Below are positions 17,656 through 26,106 of a DNA stretch of 64,000 nucleotides, in pieces (position 1 is the stretch's first letter; every line of letters starts with the position of its first letter). Origin of the DNA: Paraliobacillus sp044383835 (lineage in GTDB: Bacteria > Bacillota > Bacilli > Bacillales > Amphibacillaceae); the NCBI RefSeq assembly GCF_044383835.1, contig NZ_JBISEP010000009.1:1-64000 (forward strand), in the 5' to 3' direction. The translations under genes and the position numbers were made by a program. A model generated the notes under the pieces. That model made no database searches, was not told where the DNA came from, and saw only the letters and a program-made list of their open reading frames with translations.

Positions 17656-18309
17656 ATGCCAGATGATCATCATTTAAGTAGGGCAAATCGGTTTGAAAAG
17701 CGTCGAAAAAACAAAAAATTACTATTAATTTTCAGCATTAGTGCTGTCACATTTATTGTATTGTTTTTTGTGATACAACTAATAACTTCCGATTCATCAG
17801 ATGAAAAAACAGCTCAGAATGAAGGGGAATCCACACAAGATATGAATCAGGAAGAGGAAAATGAAGCTGGAGATACTGAAGACTTAGAAGAAAATGAGAG
17901 TGAACAATCAAATGAAAATTCAAAATCTATTAGTGATGAAGCAGAAAGCACCGGGGCCCCAGAAGTTAATTTAGAGAAAATAGAAGTAGATGACGAGTTA
18001 GTAATCAATGCATATACTGGTAATTGGGAACCTATTCCAACTAAGCAATCAGAGCCACACGAAATTTCTTGGGAACAAGAGTCACAAGATTGGAAAGAGA
18101 TGCTGGAAGCTGCCAAGCTAGCAACTGATATTGATCCGGATAACATGTCTTATTTATGGGTATCAGGTGATGGCCCTCAGAAAGTAATTGCAACATTTTC
18201 AAACAAAGCAGAAACAAAACATTTTCGTGTGTATTTATCTTGGATTGAAAATGAAGGCTGGCAGCCAACAAGAGTAGACCATTTAACTGAAAATGATCAA
18301 AAAAACTGA
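17656..18309 (+). CDS. yrrS: YrrS-like membrane protein (DUF1510)
   Basis: A 217-residue protein with a basic N-terminus (FEKRRKNKK) and one membrane span (about 23-43). A long, very acidic low-complexity linker (about 50-100) follows, then a folded extracellular C-terminal DUF1510 domain (PHEISWEQESQDWKEM; MSYLWVSGDGPQKVIATFS). In B. subtilis yrrS is paired with the penicillin-binding protein gene pbpI, which is absent here. The next gene is mtnN. A cell-envelope role is inferred from topology only. Confidence 0.82.
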   Translation: MPDDHHLSRANRFEKRRKNKKLLLIFSISAVTFIVLFFVIQLITSDSSDEKTAQNEGESTQDMNQEEENEAGDTEDLEENESEQSNENSKSISDEAESTGAPEVNLEKIEVDDELVINAYTGNWEPIPTKQSEPHEISWEQESQDWKEMLEAAKLATDIDPDNMSYLWVSGDGPQKVIATFSNKAETKHFRVYLSWIENEGWQPTRVDHLTENDQKN

Positions 18310-18349
18310 TTTTTTTCAGATCAAGCAGTTAAGTAGAGGAGAATGAACG

Positions 18350-19045
18350 TTGAAAATTGGTATTATCGGTGCAATGGATGAAGAAATTACGCTATTAAGA
18401 AATAAAATGGCGATAAATTCAGAGGTAATCATAGCTAATTGTAGATTTATTGAAGGAAAATTAGAAAATAAAAATGTGGTTTTATTACAATCTGGGATAG
18501 GCAAAGTGAATGCAGCAATGGCAACGACCATTTTACATGAGCGATATCAACTAACACATGTAATAAATACCGGTTCGGCTGGTGGATTCGATACGGATTT
18601 GCAAGTTGGCGATTTAGTCATAGGTAATGAAGTAACACATCATGATGTCGATGTAACCGCATTTGATTATGCATATGGACAAGTTCCGGGATTGCCAGCG
18701 CGTTATCTAGCGGATAATCAGTTAATGAAACATGTAGAAACAGCTATTAATGAGCTTAATGGTGTGAATAAAAGTAAAAAAGGGTTAATAGCAACTGGTG
18801 ATTCTTTCATGAGTGATCCCGATCATGTGGCATATGTTCGAACCAAATTTCCGCAACTTATTGCAGCTGAAATGGAAGCTGCAGCAATTGCTCAAGTTTG
18901 TCAGCAATATAAAACGCCATTTGTTATCATTCGAGCGTTATCAGATATTGCAGGAAAAGAATCTTCTATTTCATTTGATACATTTTTACAAACAGCAGCT
19001 AAACATGCAGCGGAATTAATTATGAAAGTAATTAAGAAAATGTAG
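18350..19045 (+). CDS. mtnN: 5'-methylthioadenosine/SAH nucleosidase
   Basis: MtnN hydrolyses methylthioadenosine and S-adenosylhomocysteine to adenine plus the thio-sugar, feeding methionine salvage and removing inhibitors of methyltransferases. The 231-residue protein has the N-terminal IGIIGAMDEEI (catalytic glutamate), the GSAGGF motif, EMEAAAIA and RALSDIAG with the catalytic aspartate. The start is TTG at 18350, preceded by AGAGGAG at good spacing. In B. subtilis it is followed by mccA, mccB and yrhC; here only the yrhC-like gene remains next to it. Confidence 0.95.
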   Translation: MKIGIIGAMDEEITLLRNKMAINSEVIIANCRFIEGKLENKNVVLLQSGIGKVNAAMATTILHERYQLTHVINTGSAGGFDTDLQVGDLVIGNEVTHHDVDVTAFDYAYGQVPGLPARYLADNQLMKHVETAINELNGVNKSKKGLIATGDSFMSDPDHVAYVRTKFPQLIAAEMEAAAIAQVCQQYKTPFVIIRALSDIAGKESSISFDTFLQTAAKHAAELIMKVIKKM

Positions 19046-19128
19046 TGGCGAATTGAATGAATTACCAGATAGATAATGCCTTCTGTCATGTTAAGATGTA
19101 TTTATACCATGATAGAGGGGGAGGAAAA

Positions 19129-19347
19129 ATGGAGCAAGCGATTAGGAATAAAATTGCTGACTATAGCCGCTTTACTTTTATACTTCTCATTTTAAGTGCA
19201 TACTTATATGTGGGGATGTTGATTCAATTATATATGAAGCAGACTACGGAACATATTAGTTTTATAGTTAGTTTAGTAGCTGTGTGCTTAATAGGGGCTT
19301 GGATATTCACCATGCGGATAAGCCAGTTAAATAAACAAAATATATAG
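19129..19347 (+). CDS. yrhC: YrhC-like small membrane protein
   Basis: A 72-residue protein with two membrane spans (about 17-37 and 46-64). Its position after mtnN and the opening (IRNKIADYSRFTFILL) match B. subtilis YrhC, whose function is unknown. I chose the ATG at 19129, which has GGGGGAGG just upstream. An in-frame ATG at 19057 would add 24 residues of unlikely sequence. The gene is convergent with sigK, with a hairpin between them. Confidence 0.7.
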   Translation: MEQAIRNKIADYSRFTFILLILSAYLYVGMLIQLYMKQTTEHISFIVSLVAVCLIGAWIFTMRISQLNKQNI

Positions 19348-19357
19348 GTGTTTTTCT

Positions 19358-19412
19358 AAAACAGATATGGAACAAATCTACGATGACAAGTATATTTGCT
19401 CCATATCTGTTT
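19358..19412. terminator. Bidirectional hairpin between yrhC and sigK
   Basis: AAACAGATATGGA pairs perfectly with TCCATATCTGTTT, 13 bp, with inner AAAT/ATTT pairing. It lies between convergent genes and can serve both. The T-runs on either strand are short. Confidence 0.6.
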
Positions 19413-19465
19413 AATAGCTAGTTTACAGCAGACGATAAACTAGATTGATATTGGTGATAGCATCG

Positions 19466-20164
19466 CTACTTTTCTTTACGGTAGTATGCATGAAAAACTT
19501 TCATTAGTGCACGTTTTTCAATTCTTGATACATAACTTCGTGAAATATTTAATCTGCTTGCTATTTCACGCTGTGTTAATTCGTCTTCATCAGCAAGACC
19601 ATATCTACTAATAATCACTTGTTTTTCTCGATTATCTAATATGTTTAAGTATTGTTTAATCTTCTCAACTTCCATGTTCAGTTGTATGAATTCAACAATA
19701 TCATCATTTTCAGCTTGTAAAATATCAATTAAGCTAATCTCGTTACCTTCCTTATCTTGCCCAATAGGATCTTGTAATGACACATCTTTTTTGGTTTTTT
19801 TCAGGGCACGTAAATGCATTAAAATCTCATTCTCAATACATCGTGCAGCATATGTTGCTAATTTCGTTCCTTTACCTGATGAATAACTTTCTATCCCTTT
19901 TATTAAACCGATTGTTCCGATTGAAATTAAGTCTTCTGTATCTTCCCCCGTATTTTCGAATTTTTTGACGATATGGGCAACCAAACGTAAATTATGTTCA
20001 ATTAATTTATTTCTTGCGCCCTCATCACCTTCTAACATATTTTTTATGTGTATCTTTTCTTCTTTTGGATTTAGTGGTTGTGGGAAAGCGTGATTTTTAA
20101 CATATGAAACGAAAAAAAGTACATCCTTCATAATAAAGGCAAGTGCACTTAAAACAACGGACAT
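19466..20164 (-). CDS. sigK: Sporulation sigma factor SigK precursor, uninterrupted
   Basis: SigK directs late mother-cell genes (coat, cortex, germination) during sporulation. The 232-residue protein is a full pro-SigK with a hydrophobic N-terminal pro-sequence (SVVLSALAFIMKDVLFFVSY), which SpoIVFB would cleave. Region 2 (RNKLIEHNLRLVAHIVKKF; EDLISIGTIGLIKGIESY) and region 4 with the helix-turn-helix (TQREIASRLNISRSYVSRI) both follow. Unlike B. subtilis 168, the gene is not split by a skin-type element. The ATG at 20164 follows GGAGGTG. SigE and SpoIIID control is expected from the family; I could not place a clear promoter. Confidence 0.96.
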   Translation of the reverse strand: MSVVLSALAFIMKDVLFFVSYVKNHAFPQPLNPKEEKIHIKNMLEGDEGARNKLIEHNLRLVAHIVKKFENTGEDTEDLISIGTIGLIKGIESYSSGKGTKLATYAARCIENEILMHLRALKKTKKDVSLQDPIGQDKEGNEISLIDILQAENDDIVEFIQLNMEVEKIKQYLNILDNREKQVIISRYGLADEDELTQREIASRLNISRSYVSRIEKRALMKVFHAYYRKEK

Positions 20165-20314
20165 AGATGCACCTCCATAAAGTATTTGGGCATTAGCCTA
20201 TACTTTACTCTATGTTCGTTTCTAATGGATTGTGTCTGTCCATCTCGAATATGTTATTTTTTGAATCAAGCATGAACGGTTATGCACTAAAAAGGGTGAT
20301 CATGTAGGGTACCT

Positions 20315-20458
20315 TTAGCTTATAATATAACTTAATTCAAGTTTGATCGATCTTCTATGCATTTCTTGCTCAATTAAAATAATAAATTCTTGATTCAGTT
20401 GTAATTCATTTGCTTTATAATATGACTCAACTAATAATTCATCTGATAAATGTTGCAT
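20315..20458 (-). CDS. sda: Sporulation checkpoint inhibitor Sda
   Basis: Sda is a small helical-hairpin protein that binds the sporulation kinase KinA and blocks phosphorelay entry when replication initiation or DNA integrity is faulty. The 47-residue product reads MQHLSDELLVESYYKA, then an LNQEFI/LIEQEMHRRS segment, closely like B. subtilis Sda (LSDELLIESYFKA; LIENEIKRRS). The ATG at 20458 has GGAGG seven bases upstream. A short hairpin with a T-run follows the stop on this strand (about 20288-20314). It is divergent from yqeG across a DnaA-box cluster. Confidence 0.9.
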   Translation of the reverse strand: MQHLSDELLVESYYKANELQLNQEFIILIEQEMHRRSIKLELSYIIS

Positions 20459-20568
20459 GAGCTAGCCTCCGTTACTATTTGATATAATTTGATTAATTCG
20501 TTTCAATAGACCAGTGAAATAAGCTAATATAACAGTAGCAAATAAATATTGGAGATACAAGTGGTTAG

Positions 20569-20668
20569 TTATCTACAGCTACTTGTAGATAACATGTGTA
20601 TAAAAGATAAGAAAAATGAAAAAAACATTAATTTAATAGGTGTTGTTTTGTTGATAATGTTATCCACA
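20569..20668. promoter_or_regulatory. DnaA-box cluster between sda and yqeG
   Basis: Four DnaA-type 9-mers fall within 100 bp. TTATCTACA lies on plus (20569-20577) and TTATCTACA on minus (20584-20592); these two form an inverted pair. Perfect TTATACACA lies on minus (20595-20603) and perfect TTATCCACA on plus (20660-20668). In B. subtilis DnaA-ATP is known to activate sda, tying sporulation to replication status. The rest of the 20459-20839 gap is AT-rich, and I see no further element in it. Confidence 0.8.
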
Positions 20669-20839
20669 TGATGGAAAGAACAAAGAATTTGTCGAACGAT
20701 TTATGGATATATTTTAGTAAACAAATGCATAAAATATATTTTTTATTGATTTTTAACGAATAGCTTTGAAAGAAAGGTATAAATTGTTTATGATGAATAG
20801 GTGGAATTGATGTTATAGAATGCTGAGGTGAATAAACTC

Positions 20840-21355
20840 GTGTTAAAAAGATTTTTACCAAGTCAACATGTGCAAGATATTTTTGAAATAACGCCAATGA
20901 TGTTAAAAGAAAAAGGAATTAAGGGGATTATTACAGATTTAGATAATACATTGGTCGCGTGGGATGTAGCAGATGCTACGCCAGAAATTATCGAATGGTT
21001 TAAGGAGATGGAGGAAAACGGTATCCGCATTACGATCATTTCTAATAATAATGAGAAACGTGTAAAGTTATTCTCAGAGCCATTGAAAACACCGTTTGTT
21101 TATAGTGCTCGTAAACCTTTGTCCAAAGCTTTTAAAAGGGCAGCAAAACAAATGAAATTGTCAAAGGATGAGATTGTAGTAATAGGTGATCAATTAATGA
21201 CTGATGTCCTTGGTGGGAATAGCGCTGGTTTTTACACTATACTTGTTGTTCCTATTGTTCAAACAGATGGAGTGTGGACTAGAATCAACCGTCGTATGGA
21301 AAGAAGAATACTAAGTTGGATGAGAAAGAAAGGATTAATTACATGGGAAGAGTGA
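20840..21355 (+). CDS. yqeG: YqeG family HAD phosphatase
   Basis: A 171-residue HAD-superfamily IIIA phosphatase. The nucleophile motif is TDLDNTL (D33, D35), motif II is ISNNN, the lysine is in ARKPLSKAF and the acidic motif is IGDQLMTDVLGGN. Its natural substrate is not known to me. I chose the GTG at 20840 because it gives the family start LKRFLPSQH and lies 9 bases after GAGGTG; a GTG at 20828 sits inside that binding site. The gene overlaps yqeH by 13 bases and opens the ribosome-assembly operon. Confidence 0.88.
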   Translation: MLKRFLPSQHVQDIFEITPMMLKEKGIKGIITDLDNTLVAWDVADATPEIIEWFKEMEENGIRITIISNNNEKRVKLFSEPLKTPFVYSARKPLSKAFKRAAKQMKLSKDEIVVIGDQLMTDVLGGNSAGFYTILVVPIVQTDGVWTRINRRMERRILSWMRKKGLITWEE

Positions 21356-22446
21356 ATTATTGCCAGGGCTGTGGTGCCATTATACAAACAAATGATAAAC
21401 AAGAACCAGGATATGCTCCTAGTTCTGCATTAACAAATGATACAATCATTTGCCAGCGTTGTTTTCGGTTAAAACATTACAATGAAATACAGGATGTTCC
21501 CTATACAGATCAAGACTTTTTAGATATGATTGGTCAAATAAATCAAACAAAAAGTTTAATTGTAAAAATTATCGATATTTTTGATTTTAGTGGTAGTTTT
21601 ATAAAAAGTTTGCATCGCCTAACTGGAAAAAACGAAATTATATTAGTTGGAAATAAGGTGGATTTATTACCTAAATCAACTAATTTAAATCGGTTAAAAC
21701 ATTGGATGAAAAAAACAGCTGCAGATTTAGGGTTAGTTGTTCAAGATGTCTTTTTAATATCTGCTGCAAAAGGAAAAGGAATGGAAGAAGTTAAGGGGGC
21801 AATTGAACACTATCGCAATAAAAAAGATGTGTATGTTGTTGGTTGTACTAATGTAGGAAAATCAACATTTATCAACCGTTTAATTAATGAGTCAACAGGT
21901 ACAAAAGATGCGATAACAACTTCTTATTTTCCTGGTACTACGCTTGGTTTTATTGAAATACCATTAGATGAACAGTCAGCATTGTTTGATACACCTGGTG
22001 TCATTAATAGGGGGCAGATGGCTCATTATATTTCTAAAACAGATTTAAAAGTAATTACTCCGACGAAAGAAATAAAGCCTATTATTCACCAACTTCAACA
22101 AGGTCAAACTTTATTTATTGGTGGATTGGCAAGAATTGATTTTATTAAAGGTAATAAACAACCATTTGTTTGTTACTTTGCAAATCAGTTATCGATTCAT
22201 CGAACAAAACTGGAGAATGCTGATGCTTTATATGAAGCGCACAAAGGTGAGTTACTTGCTCCGCCAAGCAAAGAAAACTTATCTGAACTACCAGAATGGT
22301 CTACGCGTTCATTTAAAATTGATGGAGACAAAAGTGATATTGTTATACCGGGTCTTGGTTGGATAACGATGTCAGGAGAGCCTGCGACAGTAACGATCCA
22401 TACACCGAAGACAGTGGCAGCAACTAAGCGAGATGCGATCATTTAA
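21343..22446 (+). CDS. yqeH: Circularly permuted GTPase YqeH, 30S assembly
   Basis: YqeH is a GTPase needed for 30S subunit assembly. The 367-residue protein has an N-terminal zinc finger (C7, C10, C37, C40). It shows the permuted motif order: G4 NKVD (104-107), then G5, then G1 GCTNVGKS (167-174), and last G3 DTPG. A C-terminal RNA-binding part follows. I chose the ATG at 21343, placed behind AAAGG and inside the end of yqeG, which suggests translational coupling. The length fits B. subtilis YqeH (about 366). Confidence 0.95.
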   Translation: MGRVNYCQGCGAIIQTNDKQEPGYAPSSALTNDTIICQRCFRLKHYNEIQDVPYTDQDFLDMIGQINQTKSLIVKIIDIFDFSGSFIKSLHRLTGKNEIILVGNKVDLLPKSTNLNRLKHWMKKTAADLGLVVQDVFLISAAKGKGMEEVKGAIEHYRNKKDVYVVGCTNVGKSTFINRLINESTGTKDAITTSYFPGTTLGFIEIPLDEQSALFDTPGVINRGQMAHYISKTDLKVITPTKEIKPIIHQLQQGQTLFIGGLARIDFIKGNKQPFVCYFANQLSIHRTKLENADALYEAHKGELLAPPSKENLSELPEWSTRSFKIDGDKSDIVIPGLGWITMSGEPATVTIHTPKTVAATKRDAII

Positions 22447-22468
22447 AGTGAAACAAAGGGGATAAACT

Positions 22469-23302
22469 ATGAAATTAGGATTGATCGGATACCCAATTAA
22501 ACATTCATTGTCACCATGGATTCATACCCGGTTTTTACAGCAAATTCATCAAGAAGGACAGTATGAGCTCTACGAAACAACCGAAGATAAGCTATCACAA
22601 ACCGTTAAAGAAATAAAAGAAGCGTCTTTATCGGGTTTTAATGTAACGGTTCCTTATAAACAAGCGATTATTCCATATCTTGATGAATTAGATGTTTATG
22701 CAAAGCAAATCGGTGCGGTTAATACTGTTGTTCATAAGGACGGTAAATGGGTAGGCTATAATACAGATGGGTTAGGATATATTCGGGCTGTCAAAGATCA
22801 ATATCCAGCATTATTTTCAGAACAAAGCAATGCTTTAGTCATTGGTGCTGGTGGAGCGGCAAGAGGTATTTTTTATACTTTGTGTCAAGAAGGTTTTCAA
22901 CAGGTTGATATAGCCAATCGTACAATTGAAAAAGCGATAGCTTTAAAATCACTTAACCAAACAAAGCAAGTTGAAACTAAATGTTTAACTTTTGAAGAAG
23001 CTGAAAAAAATATTAACAATTATGATTTAATTATACAAACAACATCTGTTGGCATGAATGAAGATATTGCAGTACTGTCATTAGATAACCTAACAAAAGA
23101 AACGGTTGTAAGTGACATTGTTTATCAGCCGTTATGCACGACATTTTTACAACAAGCAAAAGTAAAAGGTGCAAAGATTCATTTAGGTCATACAATGCTT
23201 ATATACCAAGCTAAGTTAGCGTTTGAAAAATGGTCAGGTAAAAACGTTACAGTAGCTTCATTAATAAATGATCTAGAAAAACGATTAATAAAGGATGAAT
23301 AA
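22469..23302 (+). CDS. aroE: Shikimate dehydrogenase
   Basis: AroE reduces 3-dehydroshikimate to shikimate with NADPH in aromatic amino acid synthesis. The 277-residue protein has substrate-site motifs GYPIKHSLSP (7-16), NVTVPYKQ and NTDGLGY, and the nucleotide-binding GAGGAARG. Length is normal. The ATG follows AAAGGGG and the gene nearly touches yhbY. Its place in an otherwise ribosome-related operon is conserved in Bacillus. Confidence 0.95.
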   Translation: MKLGLIGYPIKHSLSPWIHTRFLQQIHQEGQYELYETTEDKLSQTVKEIKEASLSGFNVTVPYKQAIIPYLDELDVYAKQIGAVNTVVHKDGKWVGYNTDGLGYIRAVKDQYPALFSEQSNALVIGAGGAARGIFYTLCQEGFQQVDIANRTIEKAIALKSLNQTKQVETKCLTFEEAEKNINNYDLIIQTTSVGMNEDIAVLSLDNLTKETVVSDIVYQPLCTTFLQQAKVKGAKIHLGHTMLIYQAKLAFEKWSGKNVTVASLINDLEKRLIKDE

Positions 23303-23303
23303 T

Positions 23304-23594
23304 ATGTTAACAGGAAAACAAAAAAGATTTTTGCGAGCAAAAGCAAATCGTTTACGACCGATTTTTCAAGTAGGTAAAGTCGGTGTGAATGACAACATGA
23401 TTATACAAATTGAAGAAGCATTAGAAAAAAGAGAATTAATTAAAGTAAGTATTTTGCAAAATTGTTTAGAGGATAAAGATGAGGTTGCAGAAGGATTAGT
23501 TCAGGGCACAGGGGCGGAATTAGTACAAATTATTGGGAATAATATTATTTTATATAAAGAATCATTAGAGAACAAAACGATAGAATTACCATAA
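23304..23594 (+). CDS. yhbY: CRM-domain RNA-binding protein YhbY (YqeI)
   Basis: A 96-residue protein that is a single CRS1/YhbY (CRM) RNA-binding domain. It opens with LTGKQKRFLRAKA and has the motif FQVGKVGVNDNM and a GAELVQIIGNNIILYK core. The E. coli homologue associates with pre-50S particles. I chose the ATG at 23304 with AAGGATG upstream; it begins 2 bases after the aroE stop codon ends. Length and start match B. subtilis YqeI. Confidence 0.93.
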   Translation: MLTGKQKRFLRAKANRLRPIFQVGKVGVNDNMIIQIEEALEKRELIKVSILQNCLEDKDEVAEGLVQGTGAELVQIIGNNIILYKESLENKTIELP

Positions 23595-23604
23595 GGAGTA
23601 ACAT

Positions 23605-24183
23605 ATGAAAAAGGTAGGGTTATTAGGTGGTACATTTGATCCACCCCATATTGGGCATCTTGTTATTGCGGAAGAGGTTTATCATCAACTAAATTTGGAT
23701 GAAGTCTGGTTTATTCCCTCGAATGAACCACCACATAAAAATAAGGCAAATACAGCTGTCAAAGATCGAGTTGCAATGGTAGAAGCAGCGATCGCTAATA
23801 ATGATCATTTTCTGCTACATACCATTGAAATAGAACGTTCAGGTAAATCATATACATTTGATACAATTCAATTATTAACTCAAAAACATCCAGAAATATC
23901 TTTTTACTTTATTATTGGTGCAGATATGGTTGAGTATCTACCTAATTGGAATCGGATTGATGAATTGGTACATATGGTTATATTTGTCGGTGTAAAAAGA
24001 CCGGAATATGAGCTAACGACGAATTACCCAATTCATACTATTGATGTTCCAGGATTAGATATTTCATCTACTATGATTCGTGATCGAATTGCTCAACATA
24101 AACCGATTACTTATTTTATACCTTCTTCAGTAAGACGTTTGATAAAGGAGAATAATTTATATGGATCGTCAGAGCGCACTTGA
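23605..24183 (+). CDS. nadD: Nicotinate-mononucleotide adenylyltransferase
   Basis: NadD joins ATP and nicotinate mononucleotide to form NaAD, an essential NAD synthesis step. The 192-residue protein has GGTFDPPHIGHL, with the adenylyl-transfer HxGH motif, near the N-terminus. The C-terminal SSTMIRDRI is the second signature. It begins 10 bases after yhbY, behind AAGGAG, and overlaps yqeK by 23 bases. Confidence 0.96.
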   Translation: MKKVGLLGGTFDPPHIGHLVIAEEVYHQLNLDEVWFIPSNEPPHKNKANTAVKDRVAMVEAAIANNDHFLLHTIEIERSGKSYTFDTIQLLTQKHPEISFYFIIGADMVEYLPNWNRIDELVHMVIFVGVKRPEYELTTNYPIHTIDVPGLDISSTMIRDRIAQHKPITYFIPSSVRRLIKENNLYGSSERT

Positions 24184-24733
24184 AATTGTTAAGGGACAAT
24201 TAAATCAGAGTCGATATGAGCATACTATTAGAGTAACAGATGTTGCTTTAACATTAGCAGAGCATTATCAGGTTGATCAACAAAAAGTAGAGTTGTCAGC
24301 TATTCTTCATGATTATGCCAAGTATAGAGACGTTTTTGAAATGCAACATATTATTATTAACTCTAATCTACCGAAGGATTTGTTGGATTATCATTCAGAG
24401 TTATGGCACGGGCCGGTTGGTGCTATATTAGTGAAGCGAGAAATTGGTATTTTGGATGCTGATATTTTGAATAGTATTCATTGGCATACAACTGGGAAAG
24501 CACATATGACTGCGATGGAAAAAATTGTTTTTATTGCTGATTATATTGAACCTGGACGTGATTTTCCTGGATTAAAAGAAGTAAGAAAACAGGCATGGGA
24601 GAATTTAGATAGAGCCTGTTTTTTAGCACTTCAAAATACAATTTCTTTTTTGGTAAATAAACAACAGCTCATCTATCCAGATACTATTCATGCATATAAT
24701 TATTTTAATAGAAAAACAAGAGGTGTTAAATAA
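24161..24733 (+). CDS. yqeK: HD-domain Ap4A hydrolase YqeK
   Basis: YqeK-type HD proteins cut diadenosine tetraphosphate symmetrically to two ADP. The 190-residue protein shows metal-binding histidines in YEHTIRV, ILHDYAKY (HD pair) and IHWHTTGK, and a later aspartate in IADYIEPGR. The ATG at 24161 lies inside the end of nadD, behind AAAGGAG. The rsfS gene starts at the base after its stop. Enzymatic role is taken from the family; fold and metal ligands are visible. Confidence 0.92.
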   Translation: MDRQSALEIVKGQLNQSRYEHTIRVTDVALTLAEHYQVDQQKVELSAILHDYAKYRDVFEMQHIIINSNLPKDLLDYHSELWHGPVGAILVKREIGILDADILNSIHWHTTGKAHMTAMEKIVFIADYIEPGRDFPGLKEVRKQAWENLDRACFLALQNTISFLVNKQQLIYPDTIHAYNYFNRKTRGVK

Positions 24734-25090
24734 ATGGATTATAAAGAAATCGTTAAATTAGTAGCACAAGCTTGTGATGATAAACGAGCTAATGATATTA
24801 TTGCTATAGATATGAATGAAGTATCGTTAGTAGCGGATTATTTTTTAATTTGTGATGGTTCAAACGAAAGGCAAGTACAGGCGATTGCCAAAGAAATTAA
24901 AGACCAAGCGGAAGCGAATGACATTCAAGTCAAAAGATTAGAAGGATTTGAACAAGCACGTTGGATTTTAGTAGACTTAGGTGATGTGGTATGCCATGTT
25001 TTTCATAAGGATGAGCGTAACTATTACAATTTAGAACGACTTTGGGGAGATGCACCATACGTAGATTTAGAGTTGTCGAAGGAAGGATAA
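24734..25090 (+). CDS. rsfS: Ribosomal silencing factor RsfS
   Basis: RsfS binds protein uL14 on the 50S subunit and blocks subunit joining when nutrients run low. The 118-residue protein has the family pattern ADYFLICDGSNERQVQAIA, then RLEGFEQARWILVDLGDVV and HVFHKDERNYYNLERLW. It starts immediately after the yqeK stop and lies 3 bases before yqeM. Confidence 0.96.
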   Translation: MDYKEIVKLVAQACDDKRANDIIAIDMNEVSLVADYFLICDGSNERQVQAIAKEIKDQAEANDIQVKRLEGFEQARWILVDLGDVVCHVFHKDERNYYNLERLWGDAPYVDLELSKEG

Positions 25091-25093
25091 ATA

Positions 25094-25843
25094 ATGGTAT
25101 ACAATAAAATGGCTCTTGTCTATGATCGTTTTATGGAGAGTGCCCCATACGATCAATGGACATTATTTACAAAAGAAATACTTGAAAAATTCCGACCAGA
25201 TGCTAAAAATGTGATTGATCTAGGGTGTGGTACAGGTAACTTAACATTACGTTTAGCAATGTTAGGTTATGAGATGACAGGTGTAGATTTTGCTTCAGAT
25301 ATGCTAAGTATCGCGCAGCAGCGTTCGGGGGAGCAAAATACACCCATCCAATGGATTCAACAAGATTTAACTGCATTAGATGTTGGTAAATCGTATGATG
25401 TGGCTATTAGTTATTGCGATGTAATTAACTACATTACAAGCGAAGAGAAAGTACAGCAAGTTTTTTCAAATGTGTACGAAAGTTTAGCTAATGACGGGAT
25501 ATTTATCTTTGATGCGCACGCAATGTCTTATGTTGAAAATGATTTGAAAGATAATATTTATTCCGAGATGTATGAGGATATGGGTTATGTTTGGTTCTGT
25601 GAAGCGGCATCATATCCTGGGGAAATGTATCATGATATGACATTCTTTGTTAAAGATAAAGAGCAATATGATCGTTTTGATGAACAACATCATCAGCGTA
25701 CCTTTCCAACCAATACGTATCTTACTTGGCTGAAAAATGTTGGGTTTGACATCATTGGTATTTATGCTGACTTTGATACGACTTGTATTACAGCAGAACA
25801 AGCCGATCACGCACAACGCATATTTATAATCTGTGAAAAATAA
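25094..25843 (+). CDS. yqeM: SAM-dependent methyltransferase YqeM
   Basis: A 249-residue class I methyltransferase of unknown target. Motif I is VIDLGCGTGNLTLRLA, post-I is MTGVDFASDML and motif IV is ISYCDVINYI. It always travels with rsfS in Bacillus, so a ribosome or tRNA substrate is plausible but unproven. It closes the yqeG-yqeM operon, with a strong terminator next. The comER gene found beyond it in B. subtilis is missing. Confidence 0.88.
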   Translation: MVYNKMALVYDRFMESAPYDQWTLFTKEILEKFRPDAKNVIDLGCGTGNLTLRLAMLGYEMTGVDFASDMLSIAQQRSGEQNTPIQWIQQDLTALDVGKSYDVAISYCDVINYITSEEKVQQVFSNVYESLANDGIFIFDAHAMSYVENDLKDNIYSEMYEDMGYVWFCEAASYPGEMYHDMTFFVKDKEQYDRFDEQHHQRTFPTNTYLTWLKNVGFDIIGIYADFDTTCITAEQADHAQRIFIICEK

Positions 25844-25871
25844 AACGTTTTACATACGTTTTATTTTTTTA
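25839..25871 (+). terminator. Terminator after yqeM
   Basis: AATAAAACGT pairs with ACGTTTTATT over a short loop, followed by seven T. Confidence 0.85.
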
Positions 25872-26106
25872 GATTCCGAACTATGAACAATTAAATAATT
25901 TTAAATAAATTGCAGGAATTTATTTATTCGTGTCGAATATACAGATTATGAGGATAGATTACATTGTACACCGGACAACCTACAACTGATTTACTACTTA
26001 AGCTTTCCACATCTTTACCCTCCTTTGATTCATTTTTTCTCTCAAAACAGCACACTAATGAATATCGGGTATATTTATAAAAAATTTAATATGGTAGGTG
26101 TAGTGC

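Noticed and set aside
25960..26040. Minus-strand AAAGGAGGG followed by ATG TGG AAA GCT TAA
   Set aside because: The strong ribosome site leads into only four codons. No leader-peptide logic or downstream gene on that strand supports it.
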